Shown here: positions 7,584 to 16,804 of the stretch, in pieces
Position numbering within the stretch: the first letter of the stretch is position 1
How the letters are laid out: every line of letters begins with the position of its first letter
DNA from: Arthrobacter sp. H-02-3
GTDB taxonomy: Bacteria; Actinomycetota; Actinomycetes; Actinomycetales; Micrococcaceae
Length of the DNA: 64,000 bases
Direction: 5' to 3'
Assembly (NCBI RefSeq): GCF_003097355.1
Contig: NZ_PYUI01000003.1
Location: 280,339 to 344,338, forward strand
Made by a program: the position numbers and the translations under genes
The notes under the pieces: model-generated
Database searches by the model: none
What the model was told of the DNA's origin: nothing
Seen by the model: only the letters and a program-made list of their open reading frames with translations

Positions 7584-8720
7584 CTACTCGGCTGAAGGTT
7601 GAGCTGAAGCCGCAGCAGACGCGGCCCGAACCGGGGTAAAGCTGCGGGCGAGCTCGATCAGGGTGCGGGTGCCGAAGCCGGTGGCGCCTTTCGAACGCCA
7701 CACGTCGTCGGTATCCGACTGCATAGTGCCCGCGATGTCCAGGTGGGCCCAGGGTGTGTCTCCCGCGAACTCGGCGAGGAAGAGCGCGGCGGTGGTGGCC
7801 CCTGCGTACTTTCCGCCGAGGTTGGAAATGTCCGCGATGTCCGAATCAAGCTGCTTGCGGTACTGGGGTTCCAGCGGCAGTTGCCAGACCTGCTCATCGG
7901 TGCGGGCGGCAGCATCCCGCAACCTGTCCACCAGCAGTTGATCGTTGCCGAAGAGCGCGGCAGTCAATTGCCCGAGCGCCATCAAGGAGGCTCCGGTGAG
8001 CGTGGCGATGTCGACGATGGCGTCCGCGCCCTCCTCCACGGCCAATGTCAGCGCGTCGCACATGACCAGTCTGCCCTCCGCGTCGGTGTTCTTGACCTCT
8101 ATGGTGGTGCCGTTGCGGGCGGTGAGGACATCGCCGAGTTTGTAGGCCGAGCCGGACGGCATGTTGTCGGTGCACATCAGGAAGCCGGTGACCTTGGCGG
8201 AGGCCCCGAGCTCGCGCAGCGCGGTGAATGTCGCGAGCACGGCGGCGGCACCGCCCATGTCCATCTTCATGAGCAGGTGCATGGGGTCGCTGGGTTTCAG
8301 GCTCACCCCGCCGGAGTCATACATGATGCCCTTGCCGACCATTCCCAGGTGCCCGGTGGATTCGCCGTCGGGCATGAAGGTGAGCTTGAGCATGCGCGGC
8401 TCCTGGGCGCTGCCGGCATTGACACCAAGCAGTCCGCCGCAGCCGAGGTCGATCAGCTGCTGTTTGTCGAACTCGTCCACTGCGAACCCGAACCGTGACC
8501 CCAGGTCCTTGGCAATCGCGCCGAGATCCGCCGCCGTGAGGTGGCTGGGCGGGGCGTTGCACAGATCGCGGGCGATGTTGGCGGCCCGCGCGGTGATGCG
8601 CCCTGCTGCCAGACCCCCGGCGGCCGCGGCCATGGAGATCCCGGGGGCCGGGCCCGCAGTTCCGGGACCCCTCCGGTTCCTGCCACGTCGTGGGGGATGT
8701 TGCCGTGTGTTAGAGATCAT
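7584..8720 (-). CDS. M17 leucyl aminopeptidase lacking the N-terminal domain
   Basis: About 378 residues match the catalytic half of PepA-type M17 aminopeptidases, from AANIARDLCNAPPSHLTA onward. The metal and catalytic positions remain: VGKGIMYDSGG (Lys, Asp), MKMDMGGAAAV (Asp) and NTDAEGRLVMCDAL (Asp, Glu, Arg). Normal family members are about 480-510 residues; the ~150-residue N-terminal macro-like domain that organises the hexamer is missing and replaced by a short Arg/Pro-rich leader. The ATG at 8720 overlaps the last 11 nt of the upstream SLC13 gene, suggesting translational coupling after a deletion. It may be a functional short form or a decaying gene with an intact catalytic core. 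Confidence 0.78.
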   Translation of the reverse strand: MISNTRQHPPRRGRNRRGPGTAGPAPGISMAAAAGGLAAGRITARAANIARDLCNAPPSHLTAADLGAIAKDLGSRFGFAVDEFDKQQLIDLGCGGLLGVNAGSAQEPRMLKLTFMPDGESTGHLGMVGKGIMYDSGGVSLKPSDPMHLLMKMDMGGAAAVLATFTALRELGASAKVTGFLMCTDNMPSGSAYKLGDVLTARNGTTIEVKNTDAEGRLVMCDALTLAVEEGADAIVDIATLTGASLMALGQLTAALFGNDQLLVDRLRDAAARTDEQVWQLPLEPQYRKQLDSDIADISNLGGKYAGATTAALFLAEFAGDTPWAHLDIAGTMQSDTDDVWRSKGATGFGTRTLIELARSFTPVRAASAAASAQPSAE

Positions 8721-10512
8721 GGGCGGGCCAGAACACGGGGACCAACAGAATCGCGACTGCTGCATAGAGCGCCATGACCGCCAAACCAAACTTCCAGTAG
8801 TCGCCGAACCGGTATCCGGCGGGCTGCATGATCATCATGTTGGCCGGTGTGCATACGGGGGTCAAGAGTGCGGCCGACGAGGCGACCGCGACGCACAGGA
8901 GGACCGTGATGGGGTTGATCGCAGCCTCGGCCGCAACTGACAACGAAATCGGAATGATGATCAACGCCGTGGCGGTATTGCTGATCAGCTGCCCGAGGAC
9001 CGCCGTGACCACGAAAATGCCCGCCAGAAGCAACAGTGGGCCGGAACCTCCGATGACGGCGACCATGCCGTCGGCGATCATGCTCGCGGCACCTGTCTTG
9101 GTGATGGCTGAAGACAACGGGATCATGGCCCCCACAAGGATCAGGGTCTGCCACGCCATCGAACGGTGCGCCTGAGCGGGTGTGACCACTTTGAGCACCA
9201 CCATGGCCATGGCGGCCAACAGCGCGGCAACGGGGGCCGGAACAATGCTCGTGGACAGCATGATGACCATCGCGGCCAGGACGATCAGGGCGGGAACGGC
9301 CCCCGGCCCCAACGGGACAGTCTGTCGCCGGATCGCATCAGGAGAATCCACCAGCATCACATCGTGGTCCACCGTATGTTTGTCCAGCGCGGACCAGGCT
9401 CCCTGGAGCAGCATCATGTCACCTGCAGCGACAGTGGCGCGTTCCCGGGACAGCTGGTCCCCCGGACGCTGATGAGCAAGGACCACCAATGCACCGCTGG
9501 CGGTGATCATGCCGGGGTACACGACGGTGCCAACCAGATTTGACCGGGGCGCGACCACCACTTCGGCCACGCCGTAAGATCGGCTGATCAGCCCGCACGT
9601 GGCGCCGTCGGTTTGTTCCAACGCATGCGCGGTGGCAAATTCGTTGATGAGCTGCTGATCACCGCGCACGATGATTTGGTCCCCGGCCGAAAGTTCGTCC
9701 GCGCGCACTGGTTTGCCGCTAGGGCGCTGCACGCTGATCAGGTGCAGCCCTGCGGGGTGCTCCGCGAGGGGGTCAGCCGTGGGGAGGCCGATGAGGGCCG
9801 AATCCGGCGGGATCCGGAGCCTGGTCAGCTGGTCATCGCCCAGATAGTGCTGCAGGAGCGTGTCCCGGTGGGAACTCAGGTCCTTAGGCAGCGCATCAGG
9901 GCTGCGATCCGGCAGCAGTTTGGGCCCGAGCCAGACGGCCAGCCCCATGGTACCTACGAGCAGGGGAAGGCCCACGAGCCCGAACTCAAAGAACCCGATG
10001 CCGTGACCGGTTGATTCCATGGCGGCATTGAGGATCAGGATGTTGACCGGCGAACCGGTGAGCACCAGCAAGGACCCGGCATGGGCGGCGAAGGCCATCG
10101 GCATCAGTAGCTGCGCCGGGCGGCGGCCCAGCCGGACGGCAAGGACCACTACCATCGGCAGCAGCGCGGCGACCGCCCCGTTGACGCTAATGAACGCCGT
10201 CAACACGGCGGTGATGCCCATCATGAGCAGGACGAGCCGAACCCGGCTCGTGCCTGCGAACCGGACGAGCAGACCCCCGAGCCATGTGGTGATCCCCGCG
10301 GCGTCAATGGCTTCAGCCACCACGAACAGCGCAGCGATCAGCACAACCGTTGCGCTGCCGAAGCCGGAGAATGCTTCCTCCATGCTGATCACACCGGTTC
10401 CCAGCAGGGCCAGGGCCACACCGAGGGCAACAATCTCGACCGGCAACCGGTTCCAGACGAACGCCGCTACAGCGACGACAAGGACAAGAACGGTGATCGC
10501 AATGTCCGTCAT
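8710..10512 (-). CDS. SLC13/DASS-family transporter with TrkA-C domains
   Basis: The protein of about 600 residues has N- and C-terminal bundles of membrane helices flanking a cytosolic insert of ~200 residues. The insert reads like two RCK_C/TrkA-C domains (DDQLTRLRIPPDSALIGLPT..., SRSYGVAEVVVAPRSNLVG...). Conserved substrate loops appear as LTGSPVNILI and GQLISNTATALIIIPI, matching the SNT motif of divalent anion:Na+ symporters. This architecture is common for bacterial sulfate/dicarboxylate-type carriers. ATG 10512 is chosen over an upstream GTG; neither has a strong SD. It overlaps the shortened aminopeptidase gene downstream. Confidence 0.85.
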   Translation of the reverse strand: MTDIAITVLVLVVAVAAFVWNRLPVEIVALGVALALLGTGVISMEEAFSGFGSATVVLIAALFVVAEAIDAAGITTWLGGLLVRFAGTSRVRLVLLMMGITAVLTAFISVNGAVAALLPMVVVLAVRLGRRPAQLLMPMAFAAHAGSLLVLTGSPVNILILNAAMESTGHGIGFFEFGLVGLPLLVGTMGLAVWLGPKLLPDRSPDALPKDLSSHRDTLLQHYLGDDQLTRLRIPPDSALIGLPTADPLAEHPAGLHLISVQRPSGKPVRADELSAGDQIIVRGDQQLINEFATAHALEQTDGATCGLISRSYGVAEVVVAPRSNLVGTVVYPGMITASGALVVLAHQRPGDQLSRERATVAAGDMMLLQGAWSALDKHTVDHDVMLVDSPDAIRRQTVPLGPGAVPALIVLAAMVIMLSTSIVPAPVAALLAAMAMVVLKVVTPAQAHRSMAWQTLILVGAMIPLSSAITKTGAASMIADGMVAVIGGSGPLLLLAGIFVVTAVLGQLISNTATALIIIPISLSVAAEAAINPITVLLCVAVASSAALLTPVCTPANMMIMQPAGYRFGDYWKFGLAVMALYAAVAILLVPVFWPAHDL

Positions 10513-10657
10513 GAGGGACACGCTAAACCAAAACACCTATTCCAGATATACCCCCGCCTCGCGGCTCACCTCGGGCACAGGGGTTCCGGAACGGATCAAC
10601 GCCCTCCCGTATCGAGGGCGCTTCCGTGCGTGAGCGCCGCAGCCAGGACCGCCGCAG

Positions 10658-11860
10658 TCAGGAGTGCGGCGCCAGCGAGGATCGGCGGAAGTCGGTGCTC
10701 CACACGTCGAGGCCCTGCCCGTCCCCGTCCGTGACGACGTATTCGGGCCAGCGATCAAACGCCGAGCAGGGATGGGATATCCCGAAATCCACGGTATCCG
10801 TGACCTCCAGACCCGTCGCGCCGGTAAGGACTGCGTGGTGGTCGAAGAGATTTCGCACCGCTGCGGTTGCGCCGGTCTTCGTCGCACCGTCAGCCGTTCG
10901 GGCCGACAAAAAGCTAGGCAGTCCGGCGTCGTACGGAAGATCCCGTTTGCCCGCGCCGACGACGGCGATCCCCTCTTCCGGGGTGGACAGGACGACGGCG
11001 CGAACCGAAAGCGCGGGAATGAGACCCGGCACGGGGCTGACGGCGGCGTACGTGCCGTGATCGTGGGTCACATAGCACCCTGATCGGAGAATAGTCCTGG
11101 TTCCGGGCACCTCGCCGAGGTCAGGAAGGAACGCGATGACGCGGTCCGGAAACGCGGAACCGCCCATGGAGTAGATGGGCGTGGCGGTCTCAAAGTAGGT
11201 CGCGGCTTGCAGATAGGTGTCCCTTACCAGTTGGCAGTGCCGGTCAACCGCCGTGACCGTATCCTCGGCCCTGCTGTTGGGCACGACGCCTTCGTAGCCG
11301 GCGACGCCGACCAGCTTCAGGCCCGGCGTGGCACAGACCAGCCCGGCCAGGCGCAGGGCCTCGCCCACGCCGCGGACTCCGGTGCGTCCGCCGGGAGTTC
11401 CCACGTCGATCAGCACCTCAAGGGCGACCGTCGCGCCGTCGAACGCCGCCGCCGCTGCTTTGACCCCAGCCGCCGAGTCGACGAAACAACGGATTTCCCG
11501 GGCCGGATCCTCCTCCAGCCACGTTCGGACACGCAGTAGTCCGAAGGTGTCGACGATCTCGTTGGCGACGAGAACGCGGACATGTCCCCAATCCAGTGCC
11601 GAAGCGACCTGGTCCACGGTGGCGACGGTTACGCCGACCGCGCCGGCGGCCACCTGCCGTTCGATGATCGGTGCCGACATCGTTGTCTTGACATGCGGGG
11701 CCAGCTCCACACCCCGCTCGCGACACCACTCGGCCATGACCCGGATATTGCTGTCGAGGGCCTCGCTGCTGAGCCGCAGCTGCGGATACGCCGGAGCGGC
11801 GGCTCGTTTGGCCGCGAAGTCTCCACCGGCTCCGGCCTGACTCTTGATCGACTTGCTCAC
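10658..11860 (-). CDS. D-threonine aldolase / D-serine dehydratase family PLP enzyme
   Basis: This ~400-residue enzyme has the alanine-racemase-type (fold III) barrel. The PLP lysine lies in LAPHVKTTMS (Lys58) and the C-terminal zinc pair is visible in FGISHPCSAF (His and Cys), as in eukaryotic-type D-serine dehydratase DSD1 and D-threonine aldolases. It should act on D-beta-hydroxy amino acids; which reaction cannot be decided from sequence. GTG 11860 is preferred because AGGGGAG lies just upstream, giving VSKSIKSQ as the N-terminus. It follows the aquaporin on the same strand after a 120-nt gap holding an inverted repeat. Confidence 0.85.
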   Translation of the reverse strand: MSKSIKSQAGAGGDFAAKRAAAPAYPQLRLSSEALDSNIRVMAEWCRERGVELAPHVKTTMSAPIIERQVAAGAVGVTVATVDQVASALDWGHVRVLVANEIVDTFGLLRVRTWLEEDPAREIRCFVDSAAGVKAAAAAFDGATVALEVLIDVGTPGGRTGVRGVGEALRLAGLVCATPGLKLVGVAGYEGVVPNSRAEDTVTAVDRHCQLVRDTYLQAATYFETATPIYSMGGSAFPDRVIAFLPDLGEVPGTRTILRSGCYVTHDHGTYAAVSPVPGLIPALSVRAVVLSTPEEGIAVVGAGKRDLPYDAGLPSFLSARTADGATKTGATAAVRNLFDHHAVLTGATGLEVTDTVDFGISHPCSAFDRWPEYVVTDGDGQGLDVWSTDFRRSSLAPHS

Positions 11861-11892
11861 GCTGCTCCCCTGTCGTTCGCCCAAAAAGCGGC

Positions 11893-11968
11893 TTTTCCCT
11901 CCGACAATCTACTGGAGCATCCTGGGGCAGTACGTCATGGCCGGGCAAAACCGGGATCGGAGGGAAAA
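11893..11968. repeat. Inverted repeat, 12-bp arms, 52-bp spacer
   Basis: TTTTCCCTCCGA (11893-11904) and its exact reverse complement TCGGAGGGAAAA (11957-11968) bracket 52 nt between the aquaporin stop and the D-threonine-aldolase-like gene, both on the minus strand. It could be a terminator or attenuator-like stem in the leader of the latter gene, or a small repetitive element. Confidence 0.6.
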
Positions 11969-11983
11969 ATGCCCCTTCGACCG

Positions 11984-12850
11984 TTAGGGTTTCTCTTCTT
12001 TGGCGGTCTCGGTGAAGAGGTCTCCCTGGGCGGCTCCCGAGCCCGCCTTCCCGCCGCCCGGGCCGCGCAAAATGAATGCGATACCGACGGCGGCCGCTGC
12101 GCCGGCCAGCGGCCCGGCGACGTACACCCAGTATTCGCTGAAATTGCCGCCGGCGAAGTCGGGGCCGAACGTTCGCGCCGGATTCATCGATGTGCCGGAG
12201 ATGGGACTGCCCCACAGGCCGGCCACGGCAATGTAGGCGCCTACTGCAAAGGCCCCGAGCAATCCGATGTTCTGGGCCCCTGAGGCGGTTCCCAGAATGA
12301 CGCTGACCAGCACGAGCGTGAGCAGTGTCTCCATCCAGAACGCGGCGCCCGCCGAATACCCCGCCGCCGGATAGTTCGAACCGTACGTGGCGGAGACACC
12401 GATGACGGCCTGCAGCAGCAGGCAGGCAAGCGTCGCGCCGATGAGCTGAACGACGATGTAGCCCGGCACCCTGCGCCACGGGAAGTCACCGCGGAGCGCG
12501 AACGCGAAGCTGACCGCAGGGTTCAGATGCGCGCCGGAGATTTTGCCCATGAACAGGATGATCCCCATCACCATCAGGCCGGGGGCCACCACGGCCGCCG
12601 TGCGGCTGATGACACCGGGGAAGGCCTGGCTCATCATTCCACCCCCGGCCGCGACAATGACGAGGAGAAATGTGCCGTAAAACTCCGAGAACAGCCGCCG
12701 CCATTCCTGGCGCGGATCATTAAAGTCCTGGATTCGCAGCAGGATGTTCTGCTCGACAACTCCCAGCTCGCTGGCAAGGTTGTGATTGTGCGCCTCGTCT
12801 TGACTCGCGCCCGCGCGTCCGATTCCGTCTTTGCCCTGATTTTCCGCCAT
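11984..12850 (-). CDS. MIP-family aquaporin/glycerol facilitator
   Basis: The 288-residue protein has six predicted membrane helices and both half-helix signatures, SGAHLNPAVSF and SGTSMNPARTFGP, so the channel pore is intact. Arg after the second NPA is the selectivity-filter arginine. An N-terminal extension of ~70 hydrophilic residues (MAENQGKDG...) precedes the first helix, longer than in AqpZ. ATG 12850 is the likely start; the frame is open 58 codons further upstream but without family similarity. A 7-bp inverted repeat lies 35 nt upstream. Confidence 0.88.
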   Translation of the reverse strand: MAENQGKDGIGRAGASQDEAHNHNLASELGVVEQNILLRIQDFNDPRQEWRRLFSEFYGTFLLVIVAAGGGMMSQAFPGVISRTAAVVAPGLMVMGIILFMGKISGAHLNPAVSFAFALRGDFPWRRVPGYIVVQLIGATLACLLLQAVIGVSATYGSNYPAAGYSAGAAFWMETLLTLVLVSVILGTASGAQNIGLLGAFAVGAYIAVAGLWGSPISGTSMNPARTFGPDFAGGNFSEYWVYVAGPLAGAAAAVGIAFILRGPGGGKAGSGAAQGDLFTETAKEEKP

Positions 12851-12884
12851 GGCGTGTCGCCTCCGCCGGTTATGGAATCGTGCC

Positions 12885-12914
12885 GTGCCAATCTGATTGC
12901 CAATCTGTTGGCAC
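12885..12914. promoter_or_regulatory. Inverted repeat upstream of the aquaporin gene
   Basis: GTGCCAA (12885-12891) and TTGGCAC (12908-12914) form a perfect 7-bp inverted repeat with a 16-nt spacer; TGCCAATCTG is also tandemly repeated inside it. It sits 35 nt from the aquaporin start and is a candidate operator. The rest of the 323-nt gap up to the K+ channel gene shows no gene. Confidence 0.45.
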
Positions 12915-13173
12915 AGAGTGGGGCGGCACCTGAGAAGCCCAATGTACCGCTGCCGGAGCCGGTTGTCAGCGTTGCGCAGATGGCCCTCCAGGAGTTGTCG
13001 GCCGGCCAATGAAGCGAGATCCATCCGTCACGGGCCACGGCCGGTAAGGGCGCAGTCGGTTCGGGGAAAGGACGGGCTGGCGCCCGCGAACAGCCGAAAG
13101 GCGCGAACATCCGAAAGAACAGGGGCGGCAATTTCGTAAGGACATCCGGGGAACAAAGTCCTACGATTCAGCC

Positions 13174-13944
13174 ATGACGCTTCAGACGTGGCAGAAGTAT
13201 TCCGAGTGGCCCCTCGTCGGTGCGGCCTTTCTTTTCCTGGCCGCCTACTCCATCCTGGTCATTGTCGAACCCCCGGCCCCCTACGGCACCCTTCTGACAC
13301 TGGTCATCTGGTCAACGTGGGCTGCCTTCGGCGTCGATTACATTGTGAAATTGGTGCTGGCGCCCCACCGGGGCCGATGGTTCATCCGCCACCCTATGGA
13401 CCTGCTCATGGTGGTGCTTCCGGTAGCGCGGCCATTGCGGCTGTTGCGGCCCTTCACCTTGCGTAAAGTCATGGACCGGGCCCCGGGCACCGCCATCCGA
13501 ACGCGCGTCATGGCCTATGTCATTGCCTCGGCCGTCCTTCTGATCTACACCGTTGCCCTGAGCGTCCTCAGTTTCGAAAAGGGCGCTCCGAACGCGAATA
13601 TCACCACGATGGGCGACTCCCTGTGGTGGGCGGTGGTCACCATCACAACGATCGGTTATGGCGACTATTACCCCGTCACCGTTCCTGGCCGGTGGGCTGC
13701 GGCCGCACTGATGGTCGGCGGGTTTGCAGTCCTGAGCATGGTCACGGCAGCCGTGTCCTCCTGGCTGGTTGAAAGTGTGACCGCCGCAACCGCTTCACGG
13801 ACGAAAGCCGACCAAGTCTCCGGCAACGACGAGCTTGCCCGCCTCACTGCCCAGGTCAATAGGCTCAATGACCAGCTGGCCCGGAGCCTGAATGAAACCA
13901 ACAGTGACCAGGGCGACGGCAAACCACGCAGGGAACCAGGTTAA
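13174..13944 (+). CDS. Voltage-gated-type potassium channel
   Basis: The 256-residue protein has several N-terminal membrane helices, an S4-like segment with spaced Arg residues (VARPLRLLRPFTLRK), an S5 helix, the selectivity filter TTIGYGD and a final S6 helix, then a hydrophilic tail with a short coiled coil (ARLTAQVNRLNDQLARSLNE) that may hold the tetramer together. It would conduct K+ across the cytoplasmic membrane. The gene is monocistronic and convergent with the PucR gene 90 nt away. Confidence 0.9.
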   Translation: MTLQTWQKYSEWPLVGAAFLFLAAYSILVIVEPPAPYGTLLTLVIWSTWAAFGVDYIVKLVLAPHRGRWFIRHPMDLLMVVLPVARPLRLLRPFTLRKVMDRAPGTAIRTRVMAYVIASAVLLIYTVALSVLSFEKGAPNANITTMGDSLWWAVVTITTIGYGDYYPVTVPGRWAAAALMVGGFAVLSMVTAAVSSWLVESVTAATASRTKADQVSGNDELARLTAQVNRLNDQLARSLNETNSDQGDGKPRREPG

Positions 13945-14034
13945 TGGCCGCGAGCCAACGCCCCACCGGCCGTCCACATCACGACCGTCTCCCTGCCGTC
14001 CCCTGGCGCGGCATCCGGTCGGTGCCGTTGCGTT

Positions 14035-15564
14035 TCAGAAGCCGGCCGGCCTCTTCTGCCGCGGATTGCCTTGGAGGTCCATGGCTTCGTGGATCTGCAG
14101 GGCAAACCACAATTGCGCCAGCGTGGAGGTTTCGGTCATATCAAGGCCTGTCAGCTCACTGATCTTCCGGATGCGATAAATGATGGTCTGGCGATGCGCG
14201 AACAGGGCAGCCGCGGTTTTCTGCCAGGACCGTTGCGTGTCAAGAAAGGTCTTCAGCGTGACGATGAGGTCCCCATTTTCTCCCTGTTCATACTGGAAAA
14301 TGGGTCCCAGGAGCCGCTGTACCAGTGCGTTGCCTTCCTCAAAGCTGGTGAGTCCCAGCCAGGAGGGTCCCTCGGCATAGCGGACCAGCCGCTCGCCGGT
14401 GCTTGATGCGGTCCCAAGCGCCCACATCGATTCCTGAAGGGCCCTCTGCGCACCGGCGGCCGCGGAAGGCCGGCTGATCCCGATCTTCACATTCAAGGGA
14501 ACGACGTGCCGCAGGAGATCGTCGGTGCAGTCTGAGGCGACAGCCAGATGCAACATATTGAACCTGCGCTGGCAGGCCGTCGGATAGCCGTGTCGCCAAA
14601 AATCTACGTGAATCCCCGCCAGGGCCTCACCGTCGTCGCTGGACATGGAGATGATGAGGAATTCCCGTGAAGTAATCCCGAATTCAGGCAGCCGGCTTTC
14701 AATCTCGGCTACGCCCAGGCGTCCGTCAAAGGCCTGCACAAGGAACTCGGCGCCCAGCCGGCGCTGGTTCTCGAGCGACAGAACCGTCCGCGATAGCTCC
14801 AGCCCAAGGACTGTGGCGGCATGAAGCAGCACCACCGCGTCCGGGAGCGGCTCGGATTTCGGCAGCACCACCAGGAGCGCATTGGCGTGAGTCGGAATAT
14901 CCATCATCAGAAGGTGACGGTCCCCCAAACGGTGCCACTGGAACTTCTTGCTGGCCACCGGTGACCTGCTAGTCAGCGGTTCAAGGTCACGCCGGAGCTC
15001 CGGCGGCAACGACCGGCCTCCGGGATGCCAGGCATGCAGGCACCGTCGATCAACCACGAAGAGGCTCGCGTCGAGTTCGGCCTCGATGCCAGCGATCAAA
15101 CTCAACCAGTTGTCGTCAGAGGGCCCCGCCAGCCGAAGGAGGTCATAGATGCGAGCCGTCTGACGCAGTTTTCGGGACTCCTCAAGCAACGAAGCCTCAG
15201 CGACCGAACGTGCGATAGCGATGAATGGAAGCGGGTAGGGGATGCTGATGACCGGCAACGGCAGGTGGTCGCAGACTTCGAAGAACTCGGGAAGCAGTTT
15301 AGGGGCATGCATCTGCTCGCCGATCGCCAGGGCACTCGCGCCGGCGTTGACCAGTGCCTCGGCAAGCTCAACCTGCCCCGTGGGATCCGCCGGGATGGAG
15401 AGCCCGTTGGTCATCATGAGCTCGCCGCCGGTGACCCATTCCCACAGCCGCGGGAGGTCGGATGTGTGGGCCCACGTGACCCTGTTGCCCAGACCGGCGG
15501 ACCCCGCCAGAAGGCTCAGGCCCAACTGGGGTTCGGCCAGCAGTTCGGCCACGGTGATCGCCAT
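14035..15564 (-). CDS. PucR-family transcriptional regulator
   Basis: The protein of about 509 residues begins with the PucR N-terminal domain (MAITVAELLAEPQLGLSLLAGSAGL, then TSDLPRLWEWVTGGELMM) and ends with the C-terminal PucR helix-turn-helix (LKTFLDTQRSWQKTAAALFAHRQTIIYRIRKI). PucR proteins usually activate catabolic operons for purines, amines or GABA-type compounds. It is divergent from the ureohydrolase operon, and a 16-bp dyad at 15608-15623 lies between them, with a second copy before the permease. ATG 15564 fits the family N-terminus better than the start 51 nt upstream, which would overlap the dyad. Confidence 0.9.
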   Translation of the reverse strand: MAITVAELLAEPQLGLSLLAGSAGLGNRVTWAHTSDLPRLWEWVTGGELMMTNGLSIPADPTGQVELAEALVNAGASALAIGEQMHAPKLLPEFFEVCDHLPLPVISIPYPLPFIAIARSVAEASLLEESRKLRQTARIYDLLRLAGPSDDNWLSLIAGIEAELDASLFVVDRRCLHAWHPGGRSLPPELRRDLEPLTSRSPVASKKFQWHRLGDRHLLMMDIPTHANALLVVLPKSEPLPDAVVLLHAATVLGLELSRTVLSLENQRRLGAEFLVQAFDGRLGVAEIESRLPEFGITSREFLIISMSSDDGEALAGIHVDFWRHGYPTACQRRFNMLHLAVASDCTDDLLRHVVPLNVKIGISRPSAAAGAQRALQESMWALGTASSTGERLVRYAEGPSWLGLTSFEEGNALVQRLLGPIFQYEQGENGDLIVTLKTFLDTQRSWQKTAAALFAHRQTIIYRIRKISELTGLDMTETSTLAQLWFALQIHEAMDLQGNPRQKRPAGF

Positions 15565-15607
15565 GCGCGGTTCCTGTTCATGAGTGCGGAGGCCGCCCCC
15601 AAGCCGC

Positions 15608-15623
15608 TTATACACATGTATAA
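15608..15623. promoter_or_regulatory. Probable PucR operator 1
   Basis: TTATACA-CA-TGTATAA is a perfect 7+2+7 dyad in the PucR/ureohydrolase intergenic region. It matches 13 of 16 positions of the site at 16805-16820, giving the consensus TTRTACAYATGTATRA. The neighbouring PucR protein is the obvious candidate to bind it. Confidence 0.65.
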
Positions 15624-15770
15624 ACCCCTCGGTTATTTGTAGTCAATCTGCGCATATACGCCGTGACGCAGATCACTAATAGTGGAGGTAGCAGCAACCG
15701 CGCAGATGCCCGGCACGGAGAAGAAATCTGCGGGGCTGCCGGAAACCAAAGCAACCGGAGGATCCCTGTC

Positions 15771-16775
15771 ATGACCGCACACAAGCCAATCGGCCCCGTC
15801 GACGCAACGAAAGTCCCCCGATACGCGGGCCTGGGCACCTTCGCCCGGCTTCCTCAGATCGACCGCGTCCCTGACTACGACATTGCGATTGTCGGTGTCC
15901 CGTTCGACGGCGGCACCTCCTACCGCCCGGGTGCCCGCTTCGGTCCGGCAGCCGTCCGTGAAGCGTCGCGGCTCCTGCGCCCCGGCTACCACCCGGAGCT
16001 CGACGTCGAGCCAGTGTACGAAGCCCAGGTTGTCGACGCCGGCGACATCGCCTGCACCCCGTATGACATCGCCCGCGCAGTCCGTGAGATCGAGGAGCAG
16101 GCCCTCCCGCTCCTCGGCGACGCCGGCTCCGGCAAGAGGCTCATCTCCATCGGCGGCGACCACACTATCGCGCTCCCGATGCTGCGGGCCCTGAACAAGG
16201 TCCACGGCCCGGTGGCCCTGCTCCACTTCGATGCACACCTGGACACGTGGGACACCTATTTCGACCAGCCGGTCACGCACGGAACCATCTTCCGCCGGGC
16301 CTTCGAAGAAGGCCTGCTCGTCGAGGACAGGTCGATGCATGTGGGCATCCGCGGCCCGGTTTACGACCGCAACGATTTCCTTCGCGACCACGAGTTCGGC
16401 TTCCAGATCATCCGCTGCTCTGACCTGGACGTCATCGGGGTTCCGGCCGCGATCCAGCGCGTCAAGGAGCGGCTGGGCGACACCCCGGTCTACGTCTCCA
16501 TCGACATCGATGTTCTGGACCCGGCCTACGCCCCGGGCACCGGCACCCCGGAAATGGGCGGGCTCCACTCCCGCGAGCTGCTGGCGCTGCTCCGCGGATT
16601 GAACGGCATCAACATCGTGGGCGCCGACGTCGTCGAGGTCGCTCCGGCCTACGACCACGCAGACATCACCACAGTCGCCGCGGCGACCCTCGTCTTCGAC
16701 CTCCTGGCGTTGATGGTGAACCGCAGCAAGGCCACCGCCAACGTCGCCCAACAGCTGGAATCGGCCACCGTTTGA
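15771..16775 (+). CDS. Agmatinase/guanidinobutyrase family ureohydrolase
   Basis: The 334-residue protein is an arginase-fold ureohydrolase. All manganese ligands are present: GGDHTI, HFDAHLDTW and SIDIDVLDPAYAPGTGTPE. Enzymes of this group release urea from guanidino compounds such as agmatine or 4-guanidinobutyrate; recent members hydrolyse free guanidine, so the substrate cannot be read from sequence alone. ATG 15771 is chosen as the family-like start (MTAHKPIGPVDATK). It leads a co-oriented group with an NCS1 permease, an aldehyde dehydrogenase and an FAD oxidase, pointing to catabolism of a guanidino compound imported by the permease. Confidence 0.85.
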   Translation: MTAHKPIGPVDATKVPRYAGLGTFARLPQIDRVPDYDIAIVGVPFDGGTSYRPGARFGPAAVREASRLLRPGYHPELDVEPVYEAQVVDAGDIACTPYDIARAVREIEEQALPLLGDAGSGKRLISIGGDHTIALPMLRALNKVHGPVALLHFDAHLDTWDTYFDQPVTHGTIFRRAFEEGLLVEDRSMHVGIRGPVYDRNDFLRDHEFGFQIIRCSDLDVIGVPAAIQRVKERLGDTPVYVSIDIDVLDPAYAPGTGTPEMGGLHSRELLALLRGLNGINIVGADVVEVAPAYDHADITTVAAATLVFDLLALMVNRSKATANVAQQLESATV

Positions 16776-16804
16776 GCCGCAATTGCCGGGCAGTCGCGGC
16801 TGAT

